In this document: positions 1 through 13,081 of the stretch, one piece after another
Numbering within the stretch: the stretch's first letter is position 1
Layout: every line of letters begins with the position of its first letter
Source of the DNA: DASWLF01 sp963768765
GTDB taxonomy: Bacteria > Desulfobacterota > Desulfobaccia > Desulfobaccales > 0-14-0-80-60-11
Length of the DNA stretch: 64,000 nucleotides
Assembly (NCBI GenBank): GCA_963768765.1
Contig: CAVYJK010000014.1
Span: 1-64,000 of the forward strand
Direction: 5' to 3'
Translations under genes and position numbers: made by a program
The notes under the pieces: generated by a model
The model's database searches: none
Told to the model about the DNA's origin: nothing
What the model saw: the letters and a program-made list of their open reading frames with translations, nothing else

Positions 1-29
1 AACAGAAATCTAAGGCGTCGAGGTTCGCT

Positions 30-1157
30 TTGAAGGCACTGTTGGCATTGGAAGACGGACTGGTCCTCAAGGGCCGGTCTTTTACCGGTCCCGGCGAATG
101 CGCCGGCGAAGTGGTGTTCAACACCGCCATGACCGGCTACCAGGAAATCCTCACGGACCCGTCCTATAAGGGCCAGATCGTCACCATGACCTATCCCCTC
201 ATGGGCAATTACGGGGTCAATTTCGAAGACCTGGAGTCCCGGGGGGTGCAGGTGGAGGGGTTCATCGTCAAGGAGTACCACCCCTACCCTTCCAACTGGC
301 GGGCCCGGGGGAATCTGGCCGATTATCTCAGAGGCTCGGGGAAGCTGGGGGTGGAGGGCTTCGACACCCGGGCCATCACCAAGCGCCTGCGGGAAGTGGG
401 CGCCATGCGGGGCCTGGTCTCCACCGAGGACCTGGACCCCGAGTCCCTGGTGCGCCGGGCTCGAGAGCTCCCCAGCATGGACGGCCTAGACCTGGTGCCC
501 CTGGTCACCTGCCGGGCCCCCTACTGGTGGCCGGAATTTCCCGCCGACGATTCCCCACCCCAAGACCTGGAAACCCTGTGGCGGCAGCGCCCCGGCAAGA
601 AGGTGGTGCTCTACGATTATGGCGTAAAGTTTAATATTATCAGGAACTTGAAAGAAAAGGGCCTGGAAGTCCTGGTGGTGCCGGCCACCACCCCGGCCCA
701 GGAGGTGCTCAGGCTCAAGCCCGACGGCATCGTGCTGAGCAACGGCCCCGGCGACCCCGCCGCGGTGACCTACGCCATCGAAAACGTGCGCCAGTGCCTG
801 GGGGACGTCCCCATGTTCGGCATCTGCCTGGGGCACCAGCTCATGGGCCTGGCCCTGGGGGGCCGCACCTTCAAACTCAAGTTCGGTCACCGGGGCGCCA
901 ACCAGCCGGTGAAAAATAAGCTTTCCGGCCGGGTGGAGATCACCTCCCAGAACCACGGTTTCGCCGTGGACCTCAAGTCCATCCCCGACCCCGAGGTGGA
1001 GCTGACCCACTTCAACCTCAACGACGGCACCCTGGAAGGCCTGCGCCACCCCAAACTGCGGGCCTTTTCCGTGCAGTACCACCCGGAGGCCTCCCCCGGC
1101 CCCCACGACGCGAACTATCTTTTTGAACAGTTCCTGGAAATGGTGGAGCGATCTTGA
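30..1157 (+). CDS. carA: Carbamoyl-phosphate synthase small (glutaminase) subunit
   Basis: This is the glutamine amidotransferase subunit of carbamoyl-phosphate synthase. It hydrolyses glutamine and passes ammonia to CarB for arginine and pyrimidine synthesis in the cytoplasm. The 375-residue length is normal. The N-terminal CPSase_sm domain (about 1-140, starting MKALLALEDG and including GEVVFNTAMTGYQE) precedes a class I GATase domain with the nucleophile C266 in GICLGHQ and the partners H351 and E353 in QYHPEAS. The start is a TTG with a weak GAGG upstream at about 20-23. CarB lies about 3 kb downstream with two unrelated genes between, so this is not the usual tight carAB pair. The identification is secure. 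Confidence 0.97.
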   Translation: MKALLALEDGLVLKGRSFTGPGECAGEVVFNTAMTGYQEILTDPSYKGQIVTMTYPLMGNYGVNFEDLESRGVQVEGFIVKEYHPYPSNWRARGNLADYLRGSGKLGVEGFDTRAITKRLREVGAMRGLVSTEDLDPESLVRRARELPSMDGLDLVPLVTCRAPYWWPEFPADDSPPQDLETLWRQRPGKKVVLYDYGVKFNIIRNLKEKGLEVLVVPATTPAQEVLRLKPDGIVLSNGPGDPAAVTYAIENVRQCLGDVPMFGICLGHQLMGLALGGRTFKLKFGHRGANQPVKNKLSGRVEITSQNHGFAVDLKSIPDPEVELTHFNLNDGTLEGLRHPKLRAFSVQYHPEASPGPHDANYLFEQFLEMVERS

Positions 1158-1255
1158 AGTAATTCGGTAAGAGCCCTGGCCGCCGCAACCCTGGGTTGGG
1201 AGGCGGACCGGGACGAGCAAGGGTAAAGGCCGTAAAAATTCCGTCACGGCTGCAG

Positions 1256-2500
1256 ATGAAAAAGCCCTTACTGACCATCCTTCTGGTAATGCTGCTGGCC
1301 ACCCTGATCTGGGCCGGTAACTTTTACTGGCGCCAGCTGCGGGGCATGGGCCCTGCGGTCCAAAGCCCGCCCCAGGACATCGCCCGGCTCCTGGGATCGC
1401 CGGCGGCACCGGCCGGGTCGCCAGGCTCAGCCAATTCCGCCCCCATTCCCCTGAAGCTGCCCCTGGGGTTTGAAATTTCCATCTTCGCCACAAACGTGCC
1501 CGGGGCCCGGGTCCTGGCCCAGGACCCCGCCGGCAACCTGCTGGTCAGCCTCACCCGCCAGGGCCGGGTGGTGGCCTTGCCGGATAAAAACGGCCGCGGG
1601 GTGGCCGATGAAGTGGTCACGGTGTTAAGCGGGCTGGAGGAGCCCCACGGCCTGGCCTTTGGCGGCGGCCAGCCGCCCCGCCTTTACGTGGCGGAAACCC
1701 GGGAAGTGGCCGCCTACGATTATCATGAAAAAACCCTGACAGCCGATAATAAGAGAAAGATCATCGACCTGCCTCCGGGCGGCCGACACTTCACCCGGAC
1801 GCTGCTTTTTATGCCGCCGCCCCAGGAGCACCGGCTGCTGATTTCGGTGGGCTCGAATTGCAACGTCTGCGTGGAAAAGGATTGGCGCTACGCCAAGATT
1901 CTGGTGGTGGATGCGGACGGCAAGAACCTGAAGACCTTTGCTTCGGGCCTGCGCAATTCGGTGTTCATGGCGGTCCACCCGGTCACCGGACACATCTGGG
2001 CCACGGAGATGGGCCGGGATTATCTGGGCGACAATCTCCCCCCCGATGAAATCAACATTATCATGGAGGGCGGCCATTACGGTTGGCCTTACTGCTACGG
2101 CAAGCGGGTGCACGACGACCAGTTCGACCCCAGGGGGGTCGCAGAGGAGTTCTGCAAGGACACCATACCCTCTTATATCGATATTCCGGCCCACTCCAGC
2201 CCCTTGGGGCTGGCCTTTTTCCCGGAGGAGTGGCCTAAGGATTACCGCTACAGCCTGCTGGTGGCTTATCACGGCTCCTGGAACCGCACCGTGCCCACGG
2301 GTTACAAGGTGGTGCGCTACAAGCTGGACCCCCAGGGGAATTATATGAGTGAGGATGACTTCATCACCGGCTGGCTGACGCCGGCCGGCGCCCTGGGCCG
2401 ACCGGTGGACATCTTGATCCGGCCCGACGGGATCATCTTTATCTCCGACGACAAGGCCGGGATGATTTACCGGGTGGCTTGTGGAAAAGTGTGTAGATAA
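1256..2500 (+). CDS. Exported glucose/sorbosone dehydrogenase-like beta-propeller protein
   Basis: This is probably a membrane-anchored or periplasmic six-bladed propeller of the soluble glucose/L-sorbosone dehydrogenase family, whose members usually bind PQQ and oxidise sugars. The ATG at 1256 is chosen because it begins a clean signal anchor (MKKPLLTILLVMLLATLIW); the frame is open upstream to 1196 but that stretch looks like leader DNA. Family features include the EEPHGLAF segment near the start of the propeller and the late GRPVDILIRPDG segment. The protein is about 414 residues. No dehydrogenase partner or PQQ gene is in the window, so substrate and cofactor are unknown. It lies between carA and carB and runs in the same direction. 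Confidence 0.8.
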   Translation: MKKPLLTILLVMLLATLIWAGNFYWRQLRGMGPAVQSPPQDIARLLGSPAAPAGSPGSANSAPIPLKLPLGFEISIFATNVPGARVLAQDPAGNLLVSLTRQGRVVALPDKNGRGVADEVVTVLSGLEEPHGLAFGGGQPPRLYVAETREVAAYDYHEKTLTADNKRKIIDLPPGGRHFTRTLLFMPPPQEHRLLISVGSNCNVCVEKDWRYAKILVVDADGKNLKTFASGLRNSVFMAVHPVTGHIWATEMGRDYLGDNLPPDEINIIMEGGHYGWPYCYGKRVHDDQFDPRGVAEEFCKDTIPSYIDIPAHSSPLGLAFFPEEWPKDYRYSLLVAYHGSWNRTVPTGYKVVRYKLDPQGNYMSEDDFITGWLTPAGALGRPVDILIRPDGIIFISDDKAGMIYRVACGKVCR

Positions 2501-2625
2501 TAGGATGTCCTCGTTCCTGCGGGCGACGTTAAGGAGCTTCTAATCCGGAAGCCAAGAGCGGGCCAACTACCCCTTTGGCCCTGGTGCGACAAAATACTGG
2601 ATACCTCACTGAAGGAGTCTGGAAA

Positions 2626-3432
2626 ATGACGCTGAAACGCCGGTTGGCTCTGATAGCCGTGTTGTCTCTGATTATGGTAATTCCTGGGCTGGCGAACGCC
2701 GCGGTGGTGGGCCACTTCACCCTGGCGGAGGGGCAGGTGAACCTGTTGAAGCAAGGCAAACTCCCGGCCCTGCCCGCCAAGGTCCAGGACGGGGTGGAGC
2801 CCGGGGACGTGATCCGCACCAAGTCCAAATCCAGGGCCCAGGTGCAGTTCGTGGACGACACCATCATCACCCTGGCGCCGGAGAGCCGGGTGGCGGTGGC
2901 GGACTATTTTTACGACGAGGCCCAAGGCCAGCGCCGGGCCGTGGTGCGCCTCTTCCGGGGCCTGGTGCACACCGCGGTCACCCGCCTCCTGAAGGCGCAG
3001 GAGCCCAACTTCATCATGGAGACCCACACCGCGGTCATCGGGGTCAGGGGCACCGACTGGTACACCTTGCTGATGCCCAATTTCACCAGCGTTTACCTTA
3101 TCCATGGCTTCTTGGAGCTGAAATCCAGCGACCTCCGGATTCCCGCGGTCCTGTTGCTCAAGGCCATGGAATTTACCCAGGTCCTAATGGGTTATCAGCC
3201 CCAGCTGTCCAAACCCATCACCCCGGCCATGTTGCAAATGCTGCAGCGGATGATGGCAACCGGGGCGCGGGACAGCTCCCTTCTTGGCGGGGCCGGGTAC
3301 GTGGGCGGCACCCAGGGGCTGCCTGAGTTCAAACTGCCGGTGAGCCCGGACCAGATGACCCAGCCCATCATTCCGCCGACAGTTGCGCCCCCGGTGCGGG
3401 AGCAGCGGTCAATAACCCCAGAACAATTTTAG
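2626..3432 (+). CDS. FecR-domain exported protein
   Basis: The protein has a signal peptide (MTLKRRLALIAVLSLIMVIP, cleavage near ANA) followed by a FecR fold at about residues 25-150. The motif run GDVIRTKSKSRAQVQF, then IITLAPESRV, and later TAVIGVRGTDW is characteristic. FecR domains occur in iron-siderophore anti-sigma regulators, but also in exported proteins of unknown role in Desulfobacterota. No sigma factor or TonB receptor is adjacent, so I do not infer siderophore signalling. The C-terminus (after about 190) is low-complexity and proline-rich. A GAAGGAG ribosome site just upstream fixes the ATG at 2626, although the frame is open further upstream. Confidence 0.82.
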   Translation: MTLKRRLALIAVLSLIMVIPGLANAAVVGHFTLAEGQVNLLKQGKLPALPAKVQDGVEPGDVIRTKSKSRAQVQFVDDTIITLAPESRVAVADYFYDEAQGQRRAVVRLFRGLVHTAVTRLLKAQEPNFIMETHTAVIGVRGTDWYTLLMPNFTSVYLIHGFLELKSSDLRIPAVLLLKAMEFTQVLMGYQPQLSKPITPAMLQMLQRMMATGARDSSLLGGAGYVGGTQGLPEFKLPVSPDQMTQPIIPPTVAPPVREQRSITPEQF

Positions 3433-3814
3433 CCGGGAATGATAAATCTGGCAGAGCACCGGGATATTCAAGGCTGAGCCTTAAGGCGCCAGGGAGGCTC
3501 AGGCACCCTTTCCCGAACCAGCGCCTTCCTCCCGGGGGCAGGAAAATTCTGCTGGCCTTGGGGTTGTCAAAAGATATAGAATAATATCGTTTATGGGCAT
3601 CTTTCTGGAGGCGCAGGGCGTGGCCCCGGCCCCGGGGTGCACGCCTCCGCTTTATGGTGTCCTGGCGCCATGTCCCAGGGGCCCCAGCGCCTCCGCACCG
3701 GCCGGTTTTATTGCAGGGGCGCCGGCCGGAGGCTCCGGGAAGGAAAGCCCCGGTTGTTTCGAAAAGCCATACATTATCTAGGGTACCGTTTCGGGAATAA
3801 CTTTTTCATGCCTT
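3433..3814. other. Non-coding stretch, no gene seen
   Basis: About 380 bases between the FecR gene and the first repeat block before carB. I see only short GC-rich palindromes and low-complexity sequence. The short open frames here show no codon bias and no family resemblance. Confidence 0.6.
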
Positions 3815-3931
3815 TCTCCCTCCCCTTTGAGGGGGGAGGGTCGGGGTGGGGGCGATAATTCCTTGGGACCTCGGTGGCTTATCCCCCTTCCCCCACCCCC
3901 CTCCCACCAGGGGAGGGGGAGATTTGCTGCC
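3815..3931. repeat. C/G-tract inverted repeat unit
   Basis: Two arms face each other: a C-tract/G-tract palindrome followed by GGGTGGGGG, then a spacer of about 25 bases, then the mirror arm ending in GGGGAGGGGGAGA. The same unit occurs at 8259-8347, 40153-40239 (opposite orientation) and 46753-46860, always between genes. It is a dispersed non-coding element, possibly MITE-like. Confidence 0.8.
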
Positions 3932-4003
3932 GAAAACTTTTTAAAGGTCCTTTAAAAACACGATACTACAGGCTATTGCAAAACCCCAACTTTGCCATTA
4001 AAT

Positions 4004-4071
4004 GTCATTCTGAGCGAAGCGAAGAATCTAGGATTTTGGGATTATTCGGTCGCTTCGCTCCCTCGGAATGA
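4004..4071. repeat. REP-like palindrome upstream of carB
   Basis: GTCATTCTGAGCGAAGCGA at the left pairs with TCGCTTCGCTCCCTCGGAATGAC-type sequence at the right, giving a hairpin of about 68 bases that ends 45 bases before the carB start. A related half-copy lies near 59180. It is a dispersed repeat, and possibly a structured leader in front of carB. Confidence 0.75.
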
Positions 4072-4116
4072 CGGTATGGATGACTTTTCCAGAGTTCTCA
4101 TAGCTGTTAGAACCTT

Positions 4117-7397
<3,281 letters not shown>

Positions 7398-7418
7398 TAG
7401 GTTTCCTTTTCCCCCTCA

Positions 7419-7540
7419 TTCCCAAGCGGGAGCTTGGGAACGAGGGGGAAGATAGTGGCACAGGCGTCCCGCCTGTGCCACTTGATGTAGGGTGGGCATG
7501 GCCCACCAATATGAAACGGCGGGCATGGCCCGCCCTACAC
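7419..7540. repeat. Left composite repeat flanking hicBA
   Basis: The block joins a 22-base palindrome (TTCCCAAGCGGGAGCTTGGGAA, given here by its ends TTCCCAAGC/GCTTGGGAA, 7419-7440) to a 55-base double palindrome (7486-7540, GGGTGGGCATGGCCCACC then CGGGCATGGCCCGCCC). Between them sits an extra palindrome at 7455-7481 of the CACAGGCG/CGCCTGTG family. Both outer parts recur in the same order at 8062-8148, without the inserted one. Confidence 0.85.
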
Positions 7541-7588
7541 TTCTATCTCTATCGTTTTGGACTAGTCATTGAAACAGCGGAGGTCCTT

Positions 7589-7801
7589 ATGAAATTCCGG
7601 GTAATCATCGAACAGGATGAAGACGGCGTCTTTGTGGCTCATTGCCCGGCCTTGCCGGGGTGCGTCTCCCAGGGGGCCAGCCGGGAGGAGGCTCAGGCCA
7701 ATATTAAAGAAGCAATCACCGGTTATCTGGGGAGCTTGAAAAAGCATGGAGAGCCGATTCCGCCGCCCATTACCGAGGAAATCGTGGAAGTAGCGGTATG
7801 A
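7589..7801 (+). CDS. hicB: HicB-family antitoxin
   Basis: This is the antitoxin of a type II HicAB toxin-antitoxin pair. It binds HicA and normally represses the operon. The 70-residue protein is the compact HicB form with a partial RNase H-like fold: MKFRVIIEQDEDG, then FVAHCPALPGCVSQG, then EEAQANIKEAI. The ATG at 7589 is preceded by GGAGG at 7579-7583. The frame is open upstream, but that part translates the flanking palindromic repeat and is not protein-like. The stop overlaps the hicA start by four bases (ATGA), so the two are translationally coupled. The order is antitoxin first. Confidence 0.92.
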   Translation: MKFRVIIEQDEDGVFVAHCPALPGCVSQGASREEAQANIKEAITGYLGSLKKHGEPIPPPITEEIVEVAV

Positions 7802-8021
7802 CCCGGCTGCCGGTTGTTTCCGGCCGCCAATTAGTCAAGGCGCTGGCAAAGGTGGGATACCTCTTCGATCATCAGGAAGGGACCCATATTATTCTCCGGC
7901 ACCATTCCCCACCCCACCGTCGCCTCACCATCCCGATCATAAAGAGATCGCCAAAGGAACCTTGCGACAGATTATTCGCGAAAGCGGTTTAACGGTAGAA
8001 GAACTCGTTAACCTTTTGTAA
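7798..8021 (+). CDS. hicA: HicA-family mRNA interferase toxin, frameshifted
   Basis: HicA is a small double-stranded-RNA-binding-like ribonuclease that stalls translation. The sequence shows VSGRQLVKALAKVGY and then the GTHIILRH segment, which holds the expected catalytic histidine. After LTIP the frame breaks: a base is missing in the CCC run at 7932-7934. In the restored frame the product continues DHKEIAKGTLRQIIRESG and LTVEELVNLL to a TAA at 8019-8021, an ideal HicA C-terminus. As read, the protein ends instead in unrelated residues at 7992. This is either an inactivated toxin or one of the many single-base errors in this window. Confidence 0.88.
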
Positions 8022-8061
8022 GAAAGCCTATCCCAAATCAAGAGGTTTTGAAAAAAGCGCG

Positions 8062-8148
8062 TTCCCAAGCGGGAGCTTGGGAACGAGAATAAATGTAGGG
8101 TGGGCATGGCCCACCAATATGAAACGGCGGGCATGGCCCGCCCTACAC
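8062..8148. repeat. Right composite repeat flanking hicBA
   Basis: This is a direct copy of the block at 7419-7540. The 22-base palindrome is at 8062-8083 and the 55-base double palindrome at 8094-8148 is identical to 7486-7540. The inserted palindrome present in the left copy is absent here, and the spacer is only about ten bases. Confidence 0.85.
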
Positions 8149-8175
8149 GTTTTTGCAGGAAGAAAGGCTCTGGTA

Positions 8176-8223
8176 GCACCGGCATCCTGCCGGTGCAGGG
8201 CACAGGCTGGAAAGCCTGTGCCA
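8176..8223. repeat. Two adjacent REP palindromes
   Basis: GCACCGGCATCCTGCCGGTGC is followed directly by GGCACAGGCTGGAAAGCCTGTGCC. The second belongs to a family also found at 7455-7481, 12170-12190 and 32902-32926. All copies are intergenic. Confidence 0.7.
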
Positions 8224-8258
8224 CCCGGTCAATATCATAATTGAGCCAACCTCTAATT

Positions 8259-8347
8259 CCCTCCCCCTTGATGGGGGAGGGTTAGGGTGGGGGTGGCGAA
8301 GGATTCAGTTCCCCTCCCCCTACCCCATCCCACAAGGGGAGGGGGAA
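8259..8347. repeat. C/G-tract inverted repeat unit
   Basis: This is the second copy of the unit described at 3815-3931, with opposed arms separated by a short spacer, lying just upstream of purF. No gene is present between hicA and purF. Confidence 0.75.
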
Positions 8348-8442
8348 ATAACGCCGGCTCTATCCTGCGGCTACCAAAATTCGGGATTTCATGTTAACTT
8401 TAAAGTGCCTGATTTGAATTTGCCAAACTTGCTGCCGGGCCC

Positions 8443-9990
<1,548 letters not shown>

Positions 9991-10254
9991 GAAACTAAGA
10001 TATTTGAGGGGAGTCCGGGAGAAAACGATTCCCGCCTCCCCGCCAACTCCCCTCCCAACCCCCTGGTCCCACAGACCGGGACCCTCAAGCTCCTCCTCAT
10101 TGCCGCACAAATCCTGCCGTTTGCCGGCGTCAGCGCTAATGAAATCTTGAATTTTAACCTCTCCTCTATTAATATTGATTAAAAATGGTGAATTTCACGG
10201 GACTTAGTCGTTTTCTTCAGGATAGCAAAAAGTTAGATACACGGAGGGATTGCC

Positions 10255-10467
10255 ATGCCCATATGCGCCTGCGGCTGCGGAGAATCCACCAAGGGAGGAA
10301 AATTTCTCCCGGGTCACGAGCAAAAGTTGCGGAAATCTCTGGAGGAGAAGGTGGGCAGCGTGGCCCTTCTGGGCCGCCTGGTAGAAGCCGGGAAGCTTTA
10401 CGCCGACGGCAAGATAAGCCTGGAGGACCTGGGCTGCCTGGTGCAGCTGATTTTCCGCCAGGATTGA
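10255..10467 (+). CDS. Small CxCGCG-motif protein of unknown function
   Basis: This 70-residue protein begins MPICACGCGESTKGGKFLPG, followed by HEQKLRKSLEEK. The cysteine knuckle CACGCG followed by a glycine-rich FLPGH segment is a recurring motif in small bacterial proteins and suggests a metal site (three cysteines plus the histidine). The rest is predicted helical. A strong GGAGG at about 10242 supports the start. It stands alone between purF and the phosphodiesterase gene, with gaps of about 260 and 175 bases, so context does not suggest a role. Confidence 0.75.
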   Translation: MPICACGCGESTKGGKFLPGHEQKLRKSLEEKVGSVALLGRLVEAGKLYADGKISLEDLGCLVQLIFRQD

Positions 10468-10643
10468 CCGCCGTTCCTGCCCCCATTTAAATGGGGTGAC
10501 TTAAAGTATTACCACCGGGACACCGAGACCACAGAGCCGATCCATTGGTATTTCTCTGGGTCCGCTGCGCCTCTTGAGATAAAGATCCACGGATTCACCC
10601 TTCGTTATGACTCCTGCCGACTCAAGGGCCGTTACTCCGGGTT

Positions 10644-11111
10644 ATGGCTGAGAAGCGCGTCGGCGTGATTTCCGACACCCACGGGCTGCTGCGGCCCGAG
10701 GCGGTTAAAGCGCTGGCCGGGGTGGAACTCATCATCCACGCCGGGGACGTGGGCGGTCCCGAGATCCTGGAAGCCCTGGGCCAGATCGCGCCGGTGCGCG
10801 CAGTGCGGGGCAACACCGACCGGGGCGAGTTCGGCCAATCGCTGCCCCTGACCCGGGTAGTGGAGGTGGGCAGTACGCACCTGTACGTCCTCCACGAACT
10901 CTTTACCCTGGACCTGGACCCGAGGGCGGCGGGCTTTGCCGCGGTGATTTACGGCCACTCCCACCGGCCCCGCCAGGAACACAAAGACGGCGTCCTCTAT
11001 TTGAATCCCGGCAGCGCCGGGCCCCGGCGGTTTACCCTGCCGGTTACTTTGGCTCTTCTCCACGTACGCGATCATGATTGTAAGGCTAAGTTTTTAAATT
11101 TATTAGAATAG
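10644..11111 (+). CDS. YfcE/MJ0936-type metallophosphodiesterase
   Basis: This is a 155-residue calcineurin-like phosphoesterase of the short YfcE/MJ0936 family, which hydrolyses phosphodiesters using two metals. All metal-binding motifs are visible: ISDTHG near the start, HAGDVGG, VRGNTDRG, the single histidine of LHELF, and GHSHRP. The physiological substrate cannot be told from sequence. The tail after about 145 is short and polar. The gene is followed after 46 bases by the phospholipase-like gene. Confidence 0.9.
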   Translation: MAEKRVGVISDTHGLLRPEAVKALAGVELIIHAGDVGGPEILEALGQIAPVRAVRGNTDRGEFGQSLPLTRVVEVGSTHLYVLHELFTLDLDPRAAGFAAVIYGHSHRPRQEHKDGVLYLNPGSAGPRRFTLPVTLALLHVRDHDCKAKFLNLLE

Positions 11112-11157
11112 GCAATGGACAAATGGACAACATAATATCTTTCTCTTAGGAGGTCAT

Positions 11158-12168
11158 ATGCCGGCGAGCATTGCCCACATGCTGGTTTCAAGAAAGGTAC
11201 GGGAAAGATTGCAACCCATGGAGAGTTTTAAGGATTTAAGCAATTTTTTAGAAAATTATAAAAATTATATGGACTTGGGTTCCCTGGGCCCTGATCTCCC
11301 CTACTATGAGAGCATGGTAAGGTCAGGATTCAATCTGCTGATGGACCGATCCGACAAGCCCATGGGTGTGGACCAGTGGTCGTACCAGCTGCATTCAAAA
11401 AACCCAAATGTCTTTCCCCTTAAATTGATTGAAATCGCCTGGAGGGAAGCGAACCCTGAGATTGATGAATGGGAAGAAGATGACCGGCAGAAGTTTGCCT
11501 TTACCTGCGGCTTCCTGACGCACATTGCCGCGGACCAGATAATTCACCCGCTGGTTAACAAGATTGCCGGTCCCTATTACAAAGCCGGCGACCACCGTGA
11601 GGTCCACCGGGAGTGCGAAATCTACCAGGATATGGTTATTTACCGGAAATTAAACAATAACAATAGCTTGATGGACGAGAAGCCCAACCTATGGTGCGAC
11701 CTGAACCCCGGTTGGGGGGAAAATACGCCGGTTTGGTTCAGATATTTTCTCCAGAAGGCTTTTGTCGAGACCCACGCTATCATGCCCTCGGAAGAGAATA
11801 TCGAGGACTGGGTTGATGGGATTCTCTTTACCCTGAGGGGATTAAATAATTTCGGCCCTTATGTCAAAGCGGACCGCGATTTCTCCAATAACGGCGAGGG
11901 GAGCGACAGCTATAAGAGGTTTTACCGAGACCCAGGCTACGAGAGCTTTTTCCAAAAAGCCATAGAACTGTCCCTGATTTATGTAAAGACAGTTTTCGCC
12001 CTTTATGACATCGACCATCTCTCGGCGGACGAGCGGGACTTTTTCCTGGAGGTCGTCCAGGACGCGGATCTTTCGGCGCCGTTGCAAAAGGATATTTATG
12101 AAAGTGCTAAAAAGAGATTTGATCAGGGTGTGAAGGCAACAGCTGCAGCCCAGCCCATAAAGCAATAA
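11158..12168 (+). CDS. Zinc-dependent phospholipase C-like protein
   Basis: The protein matches the Zn_dep_PLPC (phospholipase C/P1 nuclease-like) fold found in many anaerobes. It starts MPASIAHMLVSRK, with an early histidine, and has the histidine-rich helix FLTHIAADQIIHPLVNK, which fits the zinc-site pattern of the fold. It has no signal peptide, so the target may be an intracellular lipid or phosphoester. The start follows a perfect AGGAGG at 11149-11154. The gene is clearly richer in A and T and in AAT/AAA/TTT codons than its neighbours, which suggests more recent acquisition. The precise function is unproven. Confidence 0.75.
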   Translation: MPASIAHMLVSRKVRERLQPMESFKDLSNFLENYKNYMDLGSLGPDLPYYESMVRSGFNLLMDRSDKPMGVDQWSYQLHSKNPNVFPLKLIEIAWREANPEIDEWEEDDRQKFAFTCGFLTHIAADQIIHPLVNKIAGPYYKAGDHREVHRECEIYQDMVIYRKLNNNNSLMDEKPNLWCDLNPGWGENTPVWFRYFLQKAFVETHAIMPSEENIEDWVDGILFTLRGLNNFGPYVKADRDFSNNGEGSDSYKRFYRDPGYESFFQKAIELSLIYVKTVFALYDIDHLSADERDFFLEVVQDADLSAPLQKDIYESAKKRFDQGVKATAAAQPIKQ

Positions 12169-12395
12169 ACACAGGCGAGACGCCTGTGCCACCAAATTAT
12201 GGCTTAAGGGATTGGAGGGAAGGGTTTGGGGGAGTTTTTTATAAGTGTAAGGGCCCGCCGCCCTTTGCCCCCTCCCCCAACTGCCCCGCGCCGGGCGGGC
12301 CAGGGGGCTCAGGTTCTTGGCCAGGTCCATTTTTTTATCGCCCCGTCCCCCCCCTCACGGCGCGATCCAGCCCTTCGTCTTTTTGGAAAACAAAA

Positions 12396-12419
12396 GAGGC
12401 AGGGGATTACCCCTGCCTC
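12396..12419 (-). terminator. Rho-independent terminator of the 12458-12763 gene
   Basis: GAGGCAGGGG pairs perfectly with CCCCTGCCTC across a 4-base loop. Read on the minus strand the stem is followed by TTTTGTTTTCC. It lies about 40 bases downstream of the minus-strand stop. Confidence 0.85.
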
Positions 12420-12457
12420 ATTCGGCCTGAAAGTGTGGGAGCTTCCGGTAGCTTCGC

Positions 12458-12763
12458 TTAGCCGCCGAGGTAGCCCCCGGCAATGTGGGTGGCGTCCCAC
12501 CAGTTGATCTTTTCCACGATCTGCTCTTTAAGTTCTTCGATCTCCATCTTGGCCTTGCTCCAGTCGGCCGGACATTCCGCCATGAGCCGGTCGATTCTCC
12601 GGCTCAGATCACCCACCAGGATGTCGAGTTCATGGGTCTGGGGTCTGATTCTGGCCCTGGCTTCCACCGGCATCTGGTCGATGACCCGGAGGATGTCGTA
12701 AATCCTCGCCTTCATGCCGGTCAACTCCGCATACATGGACTCGCAGTAATCTCTGGTATCCAT
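12458..12763 (-). CDS. Small helical protein of unknown function
   Basis: I do not recognise this 101-residue protein. It is soluble and helical: a first helix (residues 5-30, MYAELTGMKARIYDILRVID), then a second long amphipathic stretch (about 45-85) with heptad-like spacing that could form a coiled coil, and a short tail GGYLGG. It is monocistronic, with its own promoter (12797-12825) and terminator (12396-12419), so it is likely a genuine expressed gene. AAAGGGG lies upstream of the ATG at 12763. Confidence 0.8.
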   Translation of the reverse strand: MDTRDYCESMYAELTGMKARIYDILRVIDQMPVEARARIRPQTHELDILVGDLSRRIDRLMAECPADWSKAKMEIEELKEQIVEKINWWDATHIAGGYLGG

Positions 12764-12796
12764 TTTGCAAACCCCTTTGTGCTCTTGTTATTTTTA

Positions 12797-12825
12797 AAGA
12801 TATTCCAGGTCAACCACGTTGTCAA
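12797..12825 (-). promoter_or_regulatory. Sigma-70-type promoter for the 12458-12763 gene
   Basis: On the minus strand TTGACA (12820-12825) and TATCTT (12797-12802) are separated by 17 bases and lie about 35 bases upstream of the start codon. Confidence 0.65.
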
Positions 12826-13081
12826 TGGCCCCCATCATCTATATAATGCCCATTGATAACCCAAACTGCAGGAAACCCCGGGGACCGGAGTGATTTCTTT
12901 AGCAGACGAGAGTTGTGGCCCGGGACCAGTATTTTGTTCCCTAAAATAATGTGATATGAATGCATTCGAAAATTGGGATTCCAGGTTTTTAAGTCCCCCT
13001 TTTTTAAAGGGGGGTAATTTTTAGCTCAACTTAATGCCCTTAGCTGAGATTAAATGTCATCTTAATTAATGAAGGTCACAC

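Noticed and set aside
3593..4071. Short open frames between the FecR gene and carB
   Set aside because: They run through C/G-tract and REP repeats and show no codon bias or family similarity.
7419..8350. CRISPR array
   Set aside because: The palindromic repeats here are unequal in length and spacing and there are no unique spacers of constant size. No cas gene is in the window.
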